Origin: Maylandia zebra
Lineage: Eukaryota; Chordata; Actinopteri; Cichliformes; Cichlidae
NCBI RefSeq assembly: GCF_041146795.1
Contig: NC_135187.1
Location: 19,626,056 to 19,690,055 of the forward strand
Length of the DNA stretch: 64,000 nt
Reading direction: 5' to 3'
Made by a program: the position numbers and the translations under genes. Positions within the stretch are counted from its first letter, which is position 1; every line of letters begins with the position of its first letter. The notes beneath the pieces were generated by a model. It saw only the letters and a list, made by a program, of their open reading frames with translations. It was not told the DNA's origin and ran no database searches. Positions 43,225 through 55,400 of this stretch are shown one piece after another.

Positions 43225-46200
43225 ATGAGTAGCTTATCAGATCACCTGCATTCAGGCCAAACTGGGGCTCCAGTGGGCTGTGGTGAGGCTCGGGCTGAAG
43301 AAAAGGGGTGTGTGCCGGGGCTCGAGGAGCTTGAAGCGCTCGAAGGAGCGGAGTTCTGGACCAGGGAGCTCACGCTCCAGGGGGGGTTCCAGGATCCTTC
43401 TCATGATGGACTGACGCTGGTAACATCCGACCACATTCCCTCCTCCTCTCCGTCTGCCCTGGCCAACGGCCTCCATCTTCAGAGGAGGCTGGGGCACAGC
43501 AGTTGCCGGCGGCGGCAGACAGAGACTCACACGACTGCTGAGACACATACGTTTGCAGAGACGTTTCGAAACATGCAAACACACATAGACCCAGATGTGC
43601 ATGCACAGGCTTTTTCTCATGCAAATATGGAGAACTGTGGACTCACGGATGTGAACTCACACGCAGCTTCTGTAGGGCCAGAACTCTCCAAATCTCTTAC
43701 ACCAGAGGCCATACACTCACCGCAGCCCTTGTCTTTGGCGCTAGGCAATCATCCTGCCTCCACCAATCAGCTGGCAGCCCCGGTCCGAACTGCAGAGACA
43801 GACGTGCCCTCAACATTTTGTCCAGTCCCTGCTGGTCCAAACTCAAACACTGACTCCTCCCCACTTCCCATAGAGACAGAAAAAAAGTATGCACTCCGTA
43901 GCTCTGGACGTCCCCGCTTTCCCTGTCACCTGCGCAAATCCTCACGCCTCCGCAGAAGCATTGAGGATGGGGGAAAAAAAGCAGGGAGGGAAAAGGGAGG
44001 AGAGGAGGATGAGGAAGTATTAGAGGAAAAGATCTGGAGGGTAAAAGAGGAGGAGGTGGCAGTTGGTGATAAAGAAGAGCATTCATCTGTGGAGGCTGTT
44101 CTCCCTGCAGTTACCAGTCACACAGACACTGCTCTTGCTCTAACTGTACCTAAACCTGTTCCTAAAGCTATACCTAAACCTGGTCCCAGACTCGGCTATA
44201 GACCTGGACCTAAATCCAGGTCCAGGCCCTCAACGAAACCTGTTCATAAAGCAGGCCCTAAAAGTGTAATGAAACAGCGTCAGGCAGCCCAGGCTATCCA
44301 CGATCACGCTACTCCTCATCTCTCATTTGGGAACACGCCCACAATCCCTGGATCTCTGCTAACGATGAAGGAGGAACCCGTTGCGGAGTTGAGGGTATGT
44401 CCTCCCAGTAATGGCAGACGTGGGCGTTTTGTTGGTGTAAGTTTATTTTTTAGTCACATATCGCTGCATCACCACTTCTTTTTGACATTACATATAACGT
44501 CATATTATTCACTAATGAACATTGAGTCAATTTGCTGTCGCAGCTGTTTTACCTTTGTGTCTGCTTTACAGGTGAGGAGGATTGTTGTCAAAGTGGCACG
44601 CATTCCAGTCAGCCTTAGCCGGCGACAGAAGAGCTACAAAATTTCTAATCTGGAAACGATCACGGGGACGGAAAAGAGTAATGATGGCAACGTGGAGGGC
44701 TCAGAGGCAGCCCGAGAGCCAACTGCGCTCCTCCGAATGAAAAACAACGGAAAGAGTGTGATGGTGATGTTCCCTCCCGGAGAGCTCCCTGTTATCCTCA
44801 AACGCAGGCGGGGACGACCGCCTAAACAGCCCCTGCCAGGAATACAGGGGGAGCCTCCAAATGCTGGGAACCCTGGTGGTAATGGAGACCAGTCCAAGAA
44901 GCCCCGAAGGCGGCGACGGACTAAACTCCCTTATCCTTATCCATCCTATGTTAATGACACGAATGATGTGAAAACCGAATATGGGGATGTTCTCTCCAAA
45001 CTGGCCTTTTTAAACCGCCAGCCTCCTGCCACTGGCCGCTGCTCCCCCCCTCGTTGCTGGACACCTAGTGAGCCAGAAAGTTTTCATACCCCCTCAGAAA
45101 ACCCTGGAATATCCACCCTGCTGCACCGGCTCACTGGGTTTAGACGCCCACGGGGTGGCAGAGGAGGAGGTGTTGGACGGGGAGGAGGAGGAGCAGGGGG
45201 GATCGGAGGCAGAGAGTGTAATAAGAGCACCTTCAGTGACTTCTTTGAATCTATCGGAAAAAAGCGGAAACTGAGCCCCCTGTCTGAGCATGGATTACCT
45301 AGGAAAAGAGGGAAGGGTGTGGGTGGAGGTGGGGTGGGCAGAGGAGGCGGTGTAGTAGGAACAGTGCCTGGGGGTGAGAAAATAGTCAGGAGGAGACGTA
45401 TGAAAAAAAATGGTGCATTCAAAGGGAGTGGGGTGTCCATGGGGCAAGACTGGCCCAATGGGGCAGGTGGCTGGGGTGAAGAGGGACCTATGGATAAACA
45501 GAAAGGCTTGGGTGGGTATCAGCTCTGTGGAACTCCAAGGGGGGGCTTCTCCTCCTGTGAGCTTGGACGGGGAGGTGCCTACAGCAGCCCAGGTGGGAGC
45601 AGAGGGGTTGGGCCAGCTGGGGAGGACTCACAAGGCCTCTTCGCTGGTTATTTCCGATCACTGCTCGACTCTGATGATTCCTCGGACCTGCTGGACATCT
45701 CCTCCGCACAGTCTGACCCCCGCAAAGCTTCATCTACCCCTGGATACGAGCCATCCAGCCCAGCTACCAGTCACAACTGGTCTACCGCATTCTCTAAGTG
45801 GAGCACTAAGGGTGCAAGTTCTGGGGCGGAGGGTTCAGGCCAGACACCTGGCTCCTCAAGCAGGCCTCCATATAGCTATGCCAGCCTTGCCCAAACATCC
45901 CCCACCACTTCTACCTATCCTAAATCCACTCCTCCATCTCTCTCACACTCTCCTAGCTCCCCCCATCCCGCCTCTTATGGCCACTACTCTTCTGGCTACT
46001 CCTGCTCCTCTCCTGTGGTGCCACAGAGATCCTCAGACTGCAGCTGGTCTGGTAACAACATTGGCAAGGCCAACCCTGTCGGTCCAATGGGTTATTCTAG
46101 CTATCAAGCCACAGCCAAGCGGGGCTACGGTGGATATCCAAGTGCAAGTCATTCCTCTGCAATGCGGGGGGACTCAACAGGGCCGACGTCACCTGGAGGA

Positions 46201-48495
46201 GGATACATGTCTGTGGCCAAAAGTAGCCCCTTCAGCTCCTTCTCCCTAGAGGGTTACAAACAATACAACCCCAATCAGTGGAACTTCAGGTAAATCACTT
46301 CTACCACTCAGGTGTCATTAAAAGAAATCCTACATTAACTAATGGAAGTAAATCTTAAATTATCACACAAACATTTGACTTGGTTTTAATGAAACTTAAA
46401 TGTAAATGTAGGTAATTAAATATTTTATTTGACAATAAACAAAAAAAAGGTGCAAATCAGGCTTTTAGATATCTGAAAAACCCGATCACGTCTGATGATT
46501 ATATTTCTCAGGATGAATGTTTCACTCCAGCATGCAATTTTCAATATCACCATGCCCGCCTTGTGAAAATTAAAATTTTGGCTAAATATTCCTCATCCTT
46601 ACCCAGCTTACAAGTGCACTGTCATAGCCTCCACTGAGATTTCTCCTGTTACTGATTTGTGAAACTGCAACAAAGAGCAGTGAAAACTCTTTTGCACAAA
46701 TAATGCTTAAGTGTTTTTATTTATTGTATAATACATGTTGGTATTCTTATTATTTATTTTTTTCAGACAAGGTTACAGTGGCTGGTCAACAGACAGCTTT
46801 GGACCTCAGTACCATGGCTATAGTGAATATGGATCCAATGAGTCCAAAGACATCTTGGATATCTCAAACTACACCCCCCAGAAGGCCAAGCGACAACCTT
46901 TCCCTGAAAGTTTGTCAGAATCTTCTTCTGACTCTTCACATCTTGGCTCCACAGCCACTAATAGTGGCCCTAGTTCCACATGTGGCACGTACAAACAGAA
47001 TGAGGTTGTTTCTGTTAGTGGAGAAGGGGGCCAGTCAAGTCTGTCCAGCCTGGAGAAGCTGATGATGGACTGGCATGAGAGTGCCTCGGGACCTTCTTAT
47101 AACTGGAGCCAGAATGTCCTCTTCCAGGGCGGGGGGACCAACAAACCCGGCCGTGGTCGCAGGAAACGGACTGAGCCACATTTAGAAAAAGAAGGAGTTT
47201 CTGCTTTGCACTCTGATTCCCCATCCAGTCCCTCACCAACACCTGCTCCTGGACCTAAGCGCGGAGGGGTCGGAGGACGGGGCAGGGGGTCGAGAGGAGG
47301 CAGAGGAGGTCTGTCTCCCTGTCAGAGGGAGAGGCCAGCGGGATCCAAAGGGAGGGGCAAGGCTGCGTCTACGTCAGCGGTGGGACCAGCGGTGTCTGCT
47401 GTAGGTCCAGAGGGGTCCGGGCTGTTTCAGGAAGGGCTGGATTATTACAGTGGAGACAGTAGCAGCCTTTCTCCTTTGGCCACTCCTAATCCTGCGCCAC
47501 CTTCCAGCTACCTCCAGGACCCCTGTGAGTACCCCTCCCCCTATTCTGCCCACCCCTCCACACCATCCTCTGAGGAGCGATATCCGGCCTTATACCCTGG
47601 AGAATCCTCCTCTTCCCTCTCACCCAGTGTTTCCTCTCCCCCTTATCCACCCAAGCCCACCCCTCCTCCACACCAGTCCTACCACCTTGTCCCCTCCAGG
47701 ACCTTCTCCCCCTCTTGCTCCCCCTCACCACGGCTAACACCCCACTGCGGCACTGCACTCAGTCCCTCGCACCGCCCCCCTCTGAAAGACCCCCAGTTTT
47801 CGCAGTACGACTCGCCCAGCTACTGCAGCTCCCCCTACTGGTACGGACAGACATCGCACAGCGGCAGCCCAAGCCCACACGCTCACTCAAATACAGCTGT
47901 GCACGCACACAGCAACCCGCACGCAAGTCCACATGGGAGCACACCGGCTAATTCGCTCTCTAGCCCAAATGCAAACACGCACACACATCTGACTCCAACT
48001 CCGCACGACGCACATCATCCCAGCACACAGCCCCACCTGAGCTCACACACAAACACGCATCCAACATCGCACCTACAGAGCAGCCCTCTCTCGCACTCCA
48101 ACAATCAACCCCACCTCAATGCACACACCAACCTCAACACCCACCTCCCTTCGCATACACACTCCAACCCCAGCCCCGGCCTCCATTGCCATGCAACACC
48201 TATGCTTTATGAGGAGCGCAGCCCTCCCGCCGCCATTACCCCACACAAGCGGGATATGACCTCCCACGCCATGAGCACGGGCCATCGGCAGGGGCCCTTG
48301 CCTCACTCCCCGTACCCCAAACCTCCCCTGGACTCCTCGCCCCATCAGGAGGACACTAGTGGCTACTCTGTGCCCCAGCAATCCTACCAAGGCATGGGAC
48401 ACCGCTACCCCTCCCAGGCGGCTCAGGGTGGCGGGGTGCTGTGCCAGCTCCTGGACCCAGCCGGTGATGACAGCTTCAGCGTCACAAGCCTGTAA
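43225..48495 (+). CDS. ahdc1: AHDC1 / Gibbin (AT-hook DNA-binding motif protein 1)
   Basis: Three coding exons: 43225-44436, 44572-46289 and 46767-48495, giving 1552 residues (human AHDC1 is about 1600). The start is the first ATG after a good acceptor at 43202, with an in-frame TGA directly before it. The first exon runs to KYALRSSGRPR and a basic region. Exon 2 opens VRRIVVKVARIPVSL, then ALLRMKNNGKSVMVMFPPGE and the AT-hook RRRGRPPK at about residue 485, LAFLNRQPP, RCSPPRCWTPSEPES, a Gly-rich patch, FSDFFESIGKKRK and GYFRSLLDSDDSSDLLD. Exon 3 carries DILDISNYTPQKAK, QSSLSSLEKLMMDW, KPGRGRRKR, LDYYSGDSS and the C-terminal DDSFSVTSL. These blocks match AHDC1 in order. The protein is nuclear, binds AT-rich DNA and is linked to enhancer-promoter regulation. 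Linkers are Ser/Pro- and His-rich. The human CDS is in one exon, whereas this gene has two coding introns. Confidence 0.93.
44437..44571 (+). other. Short in-frame, stop-free intron of ahdc1
   Basis: Donor GTAAGT and acceptor TTTACAG bound 135 nt (45 codons, no stop). Removal joins RGRFVG to VRRIVVKVARIPV, the contiguous wording of AHDC1. The retained reading would be rich in Phe, His and Cys, unlike its surroundings, which supports an intron. Retention would insert 45 residues without frameshift. Confidence 0.8.
46290..46766 (+). other. Second coding intron of ahdc1
   Basis: Phase-2 intron of 477 nt: donor GTAAAT after CTTCAG, acceptor TTTTTTTCAG. It joins NQWNF-R to QGYSGW, which is continuous in the human protein (WPF-RQGY wording). 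The body is AT-rich with no other feature. Confidence 0.8.
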
Positions 48496-50625
48496 CGGCA
48501 GGTGAGTGACTGTCGAGGACAACGTAGGTATGGAAAAGGGTGGAAATGCATAAATAGATCCATAAACTGTTAAGCAATGAATGTTACATAATATTCAACT
48601 GGATGTAGAAGCAAAATCTTTTTTTTTATTACTGTTTTGTTATTATTAGACTTACCCCATAAACATGATCATAAAAGGCCAATTCATATCTTCAGTGTAT
48701 CTAGAACACCAACAGTAAAGGCAGCTTAAAAGACGATGTGTGCTGATAGCACTTATTTGCAGAGCAACACTAACAACAGTATTTTTGTCCAATGATAAAT
48801 GGAACAGGTCACCTTTTAGTAATAACCCATCAAAAACAATTTAAGCCTCGTCGTGCGAAGCTTATATCTGTGTGCATGAGCAATTTTGTGCCAAGCAACT
48901 TTTACAGTAAAAGACGCTACCTTTAATCTGTTTTTGAGCTAATGGGGGGAAAGGACATCAATAATAAAATTGTTTCTTTTCTTTTTTTTAGATCTAAGAT
49001 ACAAAATACTTTAAAAAGGGTGTAGGATGGTCTCAAACCAAACCAAACAATGCTAAAGACATGGGTTCAAAGTTGCATGTTTGAGCCCTGCTCTGCACAC
49101 TCTCTAGAACCACATTTGCACATTCTTTTTGCCAATTTAATGGAGGTTACAGGTGAATTTGAATGTGTTTTGCTGCAGTTTGTATTTCAAAACCTCTCTA
49201 GCTTGTTAAACCCCATATATTTATCTTTAGGCTGAAATGCAAAAGTGCAATTTTCATCAAAATGGACACATCGCTCTGACTAAAATATCCTAAAAATCTT
49301 TGTTTTTTTAATAGAAAGTGTCTCATATTACTTTTATTGTCTCTTCTGATCTCTTGTTGTCTCTCCCTCTCTCCGTTTTCCTTTCAGGTGCATTCGATTC
49401 AAGCTTTTACAGATTTGCAAGCATTTTTTCTTTTTCTTTTCTTTCTTTTCCTTTTTTTAAGGGGACTTCTTTGTGAGGGACTGCGAAATGAAGGGTGAGA
49501 ATTTAGCTGCCAGCTTTTGGACAGTTAAAGCTTTAATTCTCCAGCACTGACAATCAAGATCAACTCACGTACTCGAGCATGCACATACACAAATGCACAC
49601 GCACGCGCAAACGCGAGACACGCTTGCGCGGATTTGTTCACTACCTAAACATGACCACATGAAGTCGTACGTGTGCGCACTCACACGCTGGAATGAGGGA
49701 ACGGCCAGGAGGAGCTGACAGATGAATACCAGACGCTGACGGACAAAGACAAACCTATCTCCTCATCCCTTGGAGTCCTGCTGTGATACATGGAGGACTC
49801 TGTTTCCCTTAGAAGTCTAACTCACCAAATCTTTGCGTTATTTATTTTATTTTTTCCCTGTATCTGCAATGTGGGCAAACTAAGATCACACTACTCGCTC
49901 TTTCTCTCTGTGTTTATTTCTCCTGTTTTCTCTCCTCCTCTGCTAAACCAGCAACTGTGTTCTGCTCTCAGCTCTGCATTTCTGTCTTGTGCCCAAACTC
50001 GAACCGCATCTGAGCCCGAATCAACTTCTGAAATGCCATAAGCCTAGCAAATGTCCCTCTCTGTGCACTCCTTGTGTTGTGTCCCATAAGAGAAAAAGTG
50101 GACTCAATCAGTTTCTGCTCTTGAAATACCAGCATCTGTACATATGACTCCAGCTCCAAGCCAGGGGGCCTCTCTTTCGCTGTGAAGGCCCATCATCAAC
50201 TTGCCCTCCTCTGCGTTCTGCCATGGTTTCTCTGCTCTGTGGGGTGGGTGGGAGGGAGGGGTGGGGGGTTGGGGATACTGCAGCATGGAGACTTAACATC
50301 CTGTGTTTTGCTGTTTTAACTACAAGGGAAAGAGACATTGAAATTACACAACGGCCCCAAAGAGACTCTTGTTTTCTCTGTGTGAGTTTGAGACGGAGCG
50401 GCTGCGTTCGTGTGACATGCATGTTTTTGTGTGTACGTGTGCCTACATGTGCGTGTATGGGCGTGTGCGTGTGTGTGCCTGTGGGGTCAAAAGGAGTGAA
50501 GCTTCCCAGACACCAAAGTCTTGGCGGGGCCTAATTCTTTCTTTCACTCTCTCCCTTCTTTTTTCTGTGGTCTTGTGTTGTTTGGTGGTTTTTGTGATGA
50601 AAAAAAATAAATAAATTGTATATCT
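48496..50625 (+). other. ahdc1 3'UTR, probably with a spliced intron
   Basis: Six nt after the TAA codon there is a CAG followed by a GTGAGT donor (intron from 48502). A pyrimidine-rich acceptor ends at 49387, after which a GC- and CA-mixed exon runs to the polyadenylation signals. A junction so close to the stop would not trigger nonsense-mediated decay. The 3'UTR contains a long G-rich tract at 50239-50274. Confidence 0.5.
50606..50615 (+). terminator. Overlapping polyadenylation signals of ahdc1
   Basis: Two overlapping AATAAA hexamers are followed by TGT-rich sequence (50620-50650). Confidence 0.65.
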
Positions 50626-50639
50626 GTCTGTTACATATC

Positions 50640-52200
50640 ATGTATGTATCTGAGGTGCAAAATATTTAAATACACATTCTGTTCTTGCCATTGGTAATCT
50701 CGTCTATAGCATTGAGCTTCTTTGCCGGATTAAGGGGGGAGGTGTGAGTGTGTTTGTGTGTGGCTGTGTTTTAGAGCCTCCCTGAGTATTGGGCTTTGCC
50801 CAGGCTGTCTGGGACTGTGAGCGAGTGTGCGAGCGAGCGAGTTCACTCAAGGACACAATTCGACAGGGAGTGAAAGGGAGGGGAGGAGAGGAATAGATGG
50901 TGGGGAGAGAGCAGGGGAGGATACGTTGGAGGGAAAAGAAAGAAACCAGACTGAGGAAATCAGAAAAAGGTGTTGAATTGGTTCTTAAAGCCATTAAAAC
51001 AAAACAAAAAAAATGCGCAAAATTGTAGTTTCACAATTCATCCAAATAAGGAAATGTTTTAAAGCAAGCAACCAAAGACTGCTGGTACAGGAGAGAGCTG
51101 ACAGGAAAGGAACCCATGCCTATTTCATGCCCTCGCAGGGAAACTTGCTACTATACGGCAAATACTGTACATCTGCAGCTTGTGTATATGCATGTGCATG
51201 CCAGACAGAGAATTAGAGAGAAAGAAAGCAGATGGGCTAAGTTTACTAGCTGCATTTTGTGTACAGTTTGTCAACAGACTGACTAAATAGACTCAGACAT
51301 GGCCGGAGGAAATGTGTTTGCTGTGACATTCCACTGTATGGTGGAAGGGTGCACGAACTGTCAACAACATTACATGACAGACCGAGAGGGGGATGGTGCA
51401 GAGCGACAGCTCTCTTTCAGACTTTTCTTTTGTGTGGCATTTCTATAAAACACTGCAATTTCATTTATATGCAACTGCTTCGTTTTTGTGTGTGTTTAAT
51501 TTAGGGAAAATCGCAGCCAATTTCATCCCACACCAGAAGCAAATCTAATAACAATAATCTGTCATTATCGGTACAATAATTTCTCAAGTTAAGCAGAGGT
51601 AACACTAGAAGCCATCCATTTCTATTATTTAGCATATTTGTGGACATTTTAGGGGTTTATTAATGAAAATGTCCTAAACTATATCATGGAAACACATTTA
51701 TATAATTGCATCATTTTACTCAGATGCCATTCATTTTGTATTTATACTCCAGCATACAAGAAAGAACCTAAAATTACTTAAAACTGGGTTAACACACCGA
51801 TAAGTATGGTTTGTGATAAATAGATGTATAGAATATGAAGATTTCTGGTGCCAAGTAGCCTAGGACATTAATGTGGAGCAAAATGAGCATTTAGAGTTCT
51901 AGTATAAACTTTCCAAACTTCAATAAAAGTACAGACCACAGGCAGTGATTGTGCATCTTAAATATGACAGCCTGGAGTTTTATTTATTTATTCAATATTT
52001 TTTAATACCCTAATAATAAATTTATATGACTCACACTGGTATGGTGGAAGAATATCAGTAGTTGGTCATCTTTTTGATAAATAAAGCATTTATTTTTACG
52101 GTAGAGGTGGCCTGTTTGCCCATTATAAAAACGAAATGGTGTTTTTCTTTAATCCTACATGCCTGTTAATTATAACCTAGTTACTTATAGGTTAAATAAA
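50640..52200. other. Intergenic region ahdc1 to mettl24-like
   Basis: No gene is recognised. Composition is mixed to AT-rich, with purine-rich patches near 50860-50960 and an AT-rich part at 51960-52180. Confidence 0.45.
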
Positions 52201-52444
52201 GCGGGGGTCACTGTGTCAATAAGGCCACCGCTGACCGAGGAATGCGCTTCGTCATCAGCAACTTTCCCCTGGGGATAACGAGAAGGAGGAGGTCGCGGAG
52301 GAAAGTGGAGGAGGGGAGTTCTCAGCTGGGACTTTCCTCTGCCCTCCAGGAAAACCGAAAAAAAGGGTAAAAAAAAAAAAAAAAAGTTAAATCACAGGGC
52401 ACAGCGCCGGAGATGTTCGCCGGAGCCGTCGCGGAAGTGGAGGT
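52200..52444 (+). promoter_or_regulatory. Promoter / 5' leader of the METTL24-like gene
   Basis: A GC-rich patch starts after AT-rich DNA. It contains GGGACTTTCC at 52328-52337, an exact match to the kappa-B consensus, and a poly-A run at about 52368-52385, directly before the first coding exon. The transcription start is not visible. Confidence 0.4.
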
Positions 52445-55400
52445 ATGCGGACCTGTGCGCCGTGGAGGGGCCGCTGCGGTGTCTCCCTCCGCTCGGGAGT
52501 ACTACTCCTCTTAATCCCACCGTTTCTCCTCGCGCTCCAGCTCCTTGTCGTCGGGTCACTTTTACCTGGAGTCGCGCGGGTGTGGATGGGGTTAGAGGAG
52601 CGGGACGGAGGGGTCGCCTTTTCCGTTATCAGCATTCAACCGAAGCGGAGCTCACGGCATCGGGGGACGCCCGGTGTGGCTGAGGAGGAGGCAGAGGTGG
52701 ACGACGGGCAGAGGAGGGGGGAGGGGGCGAGAGCGTACGAGGACGAGAACGAGATGCACTCGCGCCAGGTTCGTAAAGAAGTAGGGAAATAAGTTTATGC
52801 GTGGAATGTTTTATTATAGTACACGTGTAAATGTTTTGGGATGACTTGCATTTTTAATTTTAACTTAAATTACCAATATATTAAATTTATGAATGAAGTT
52901 TAGAAATAATTTAAAAAATGAACTAAGTGGGAGACAGATACTGGGATCACTGGGATTCAACAGGACTGCCACCCTGCTGCTGCTGCTGTGGCGTCCTCAT
53001 CCAGTTCATTTATTATGCTGGGCCAGTTTGTGCACGACTCCCTGCATGATTACAGGCATGATGGGACAGGTGAGGGCAGGGGGCGCAGCTCAGCGCTGAC
53101 CCCACATCAGAGAGAGATGACAGCTGTTCCCGTCTTTCTGTCTTTGCCCTTCAGCTGCAGAGTGCTACAGCCTCCATCTGTGTTTGTGTGTAGGTGCATC
53201 TGTCCCCTCTTCACCTCTCACTCCTCTCGCTTTCACTCTGCTCTTCTCTCACTGTCTCTTTATCTGCCCAAGGCTAAACTCTGACTCATTCTAGTGAATC
53301 ATCACCTCCCCCCCCCCCCCCCCCCCCCCCCCACACACACACACGCTCCCCACAGAGGTTGCCATGGTGACCAAAAGGTTCATTCTGAGTTAGGTGGGGT
53401 GCAGATTGATGGTGATGGTGGGGTTGTGTGTGCAAACGTGTGTTTGTATGTTACACCGCCTTAGGCAAATACCAGCAGGACGGAGGTCAGTGCCTGTGAC
53501 CTGGCTCCTCTGCACTCCTACCTGGGCACTCGCACACTTTACTGCTATTCCTATACATTATTTAACCACATTCAGAATTCTCTTGGATGTGTTGGTATTC
53601 CTTGCGCTGGAGTATATATAAATATACATGTCATGCATGTTCCCAGGTGGGACCCAGAGCATTGGAAGTGCAGCTGTGGGCAGCAGGCGAGCCATCCTTC
53701 ACAGCAGAGCTCAATCGAATCATCTCATATATCACAAGGCCACAGGTAGGCTGCGCAGAGCACCATCCAAAATGCTGCAGTGAAAAATGTTTCCTTCACA
53801 AAGTTATCCGAAACTGAAAGAGCAAAAATAATCAGAGGGTTTGAAATGTCTGAGAGTGATTTCAAAACTCCCTAACATCATTTACTTTATGTAACGCAAC
53901 CTGAAGTCTGGTAATTTTTTAACCGTTTACGGGACTGTAGAACAATGAGACTATAGTAAGCCTACAGCATAACACACATTTCACAAGATTACAGATAAGC
54001 AATGAGAAATAACAGGATGAATACAACTTGAAGTTATAAAGGACTTGTATGTGCAGTAATACACATCGAATGTCGAATGCACAAACTTTTGGCTTGTGAC
54101 CCTTTAAAAAGTGTCTGCTATATTTCACGAGAAAAGTCAAGGAAGAAAAATCAGGTTTTTATTTGCAGACGGCTTTCTTCATCTTTCCTGTCTGTTTAAA
54201 AATCTGGTCTCATGACACCCCCCCCCCACAGGGTTATCTTCTGACCCCTTGGAGAGGTCCCAGCCCTTAGGTTGGAAACCACTGGCCCAATAAATAACGC
54301 ACTCCCTGAAGGCTGCACTCCAGCTCAGTGGGGGCTTCACATTTTTGTAGCCAGGAGTTAGACCTTGCCAAGCCTTAACAGAAATCAATAAAGAAAAGCA
54401 ACTTCACTTTTTTGACTACTACACTTCTTTGACTGCAGTCGAGTGTGGGGGGTTAACATAGCAGTAATATGATCAGTCAGGCACTGTCAATATGCTGCCA
54501 GCAGAAATCTACCATATCTGGAGCCAGTAAGGACTTTTTGTTCCAGACAGGAAACTCCCAAACAAGAGATAAAACTTACGCAACACCAAGTGCTGGAGAA
54601 CTGGGAAGGAAAGTTATATATGGAAGAATTTAAAAAACTGCTCCTAGTGTGCTGATTTAGTTTGGTATTATTTAAAGGGGCTTGATAATGCTCCATGTTT
54701 TTATTCTCAGACTTAAATGAATTCTTATGTATTTCATACTATACCTCAGGGAAGCATGTTAGTTCACCTTCTGTGTCTCACTTAGAGCCAGCTTTCTTGT
54801 GATTGGCTGCCCCTCACAAAGTGTTTTGAATTGCAGGTGGGTGGGGCATCAGTGTTTGAGATGACTGTATAAGGATAGCCAGTCGGTGACATTACAACAG
54901 AGCTGTTTGAAACCTTAAACTTTCCCTGACTGCATGACTTGAAACTTTCACCGTGCTTAATGTGAGCACAAAGCAGGAGCAGCATATGTGACAGAAAACA
55001 AGACAAAAGCAGAAACAGTCCCCGTTAATTATTCAGGGCAACAAATTAAAGCATCTCACGTGTGGCCTTTTTAAACAGCCGCTATCAAATTATGAGTTTA
55101 TCGTTAAACAATTCTGTTTTATTCAAAGTTATTTCGAGCCATGACTCTGCAATGTTCTCACAAATTACACAATTCTGGCCACTTTTCTGAACAACTTCTC
55201 CTTCCTTAGCTTCCCCTCTTCTCATTTGAATGCTAATTCTGTGTCGCGCTGTTTCCAGACCTCCATCCAGCCCGTCTTATGTGACTCTTTCCTCTTGTCT
55301 GTCCCCAGATGAACTGCTCCAAGGTTTTATCTCCAGGGCGGGCTCAGCCAGCACAGAGCCCTGCAGCGCCAGCCCATTGGCTGCTGTGTGCTGAGGACTG

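Noticed and set aside
45410-46249. 279-residue second frame inside ahdc1 exon 2
   Set aside because: A shadow of the AHDC1 reading frame, caused by GC-rich third positions.
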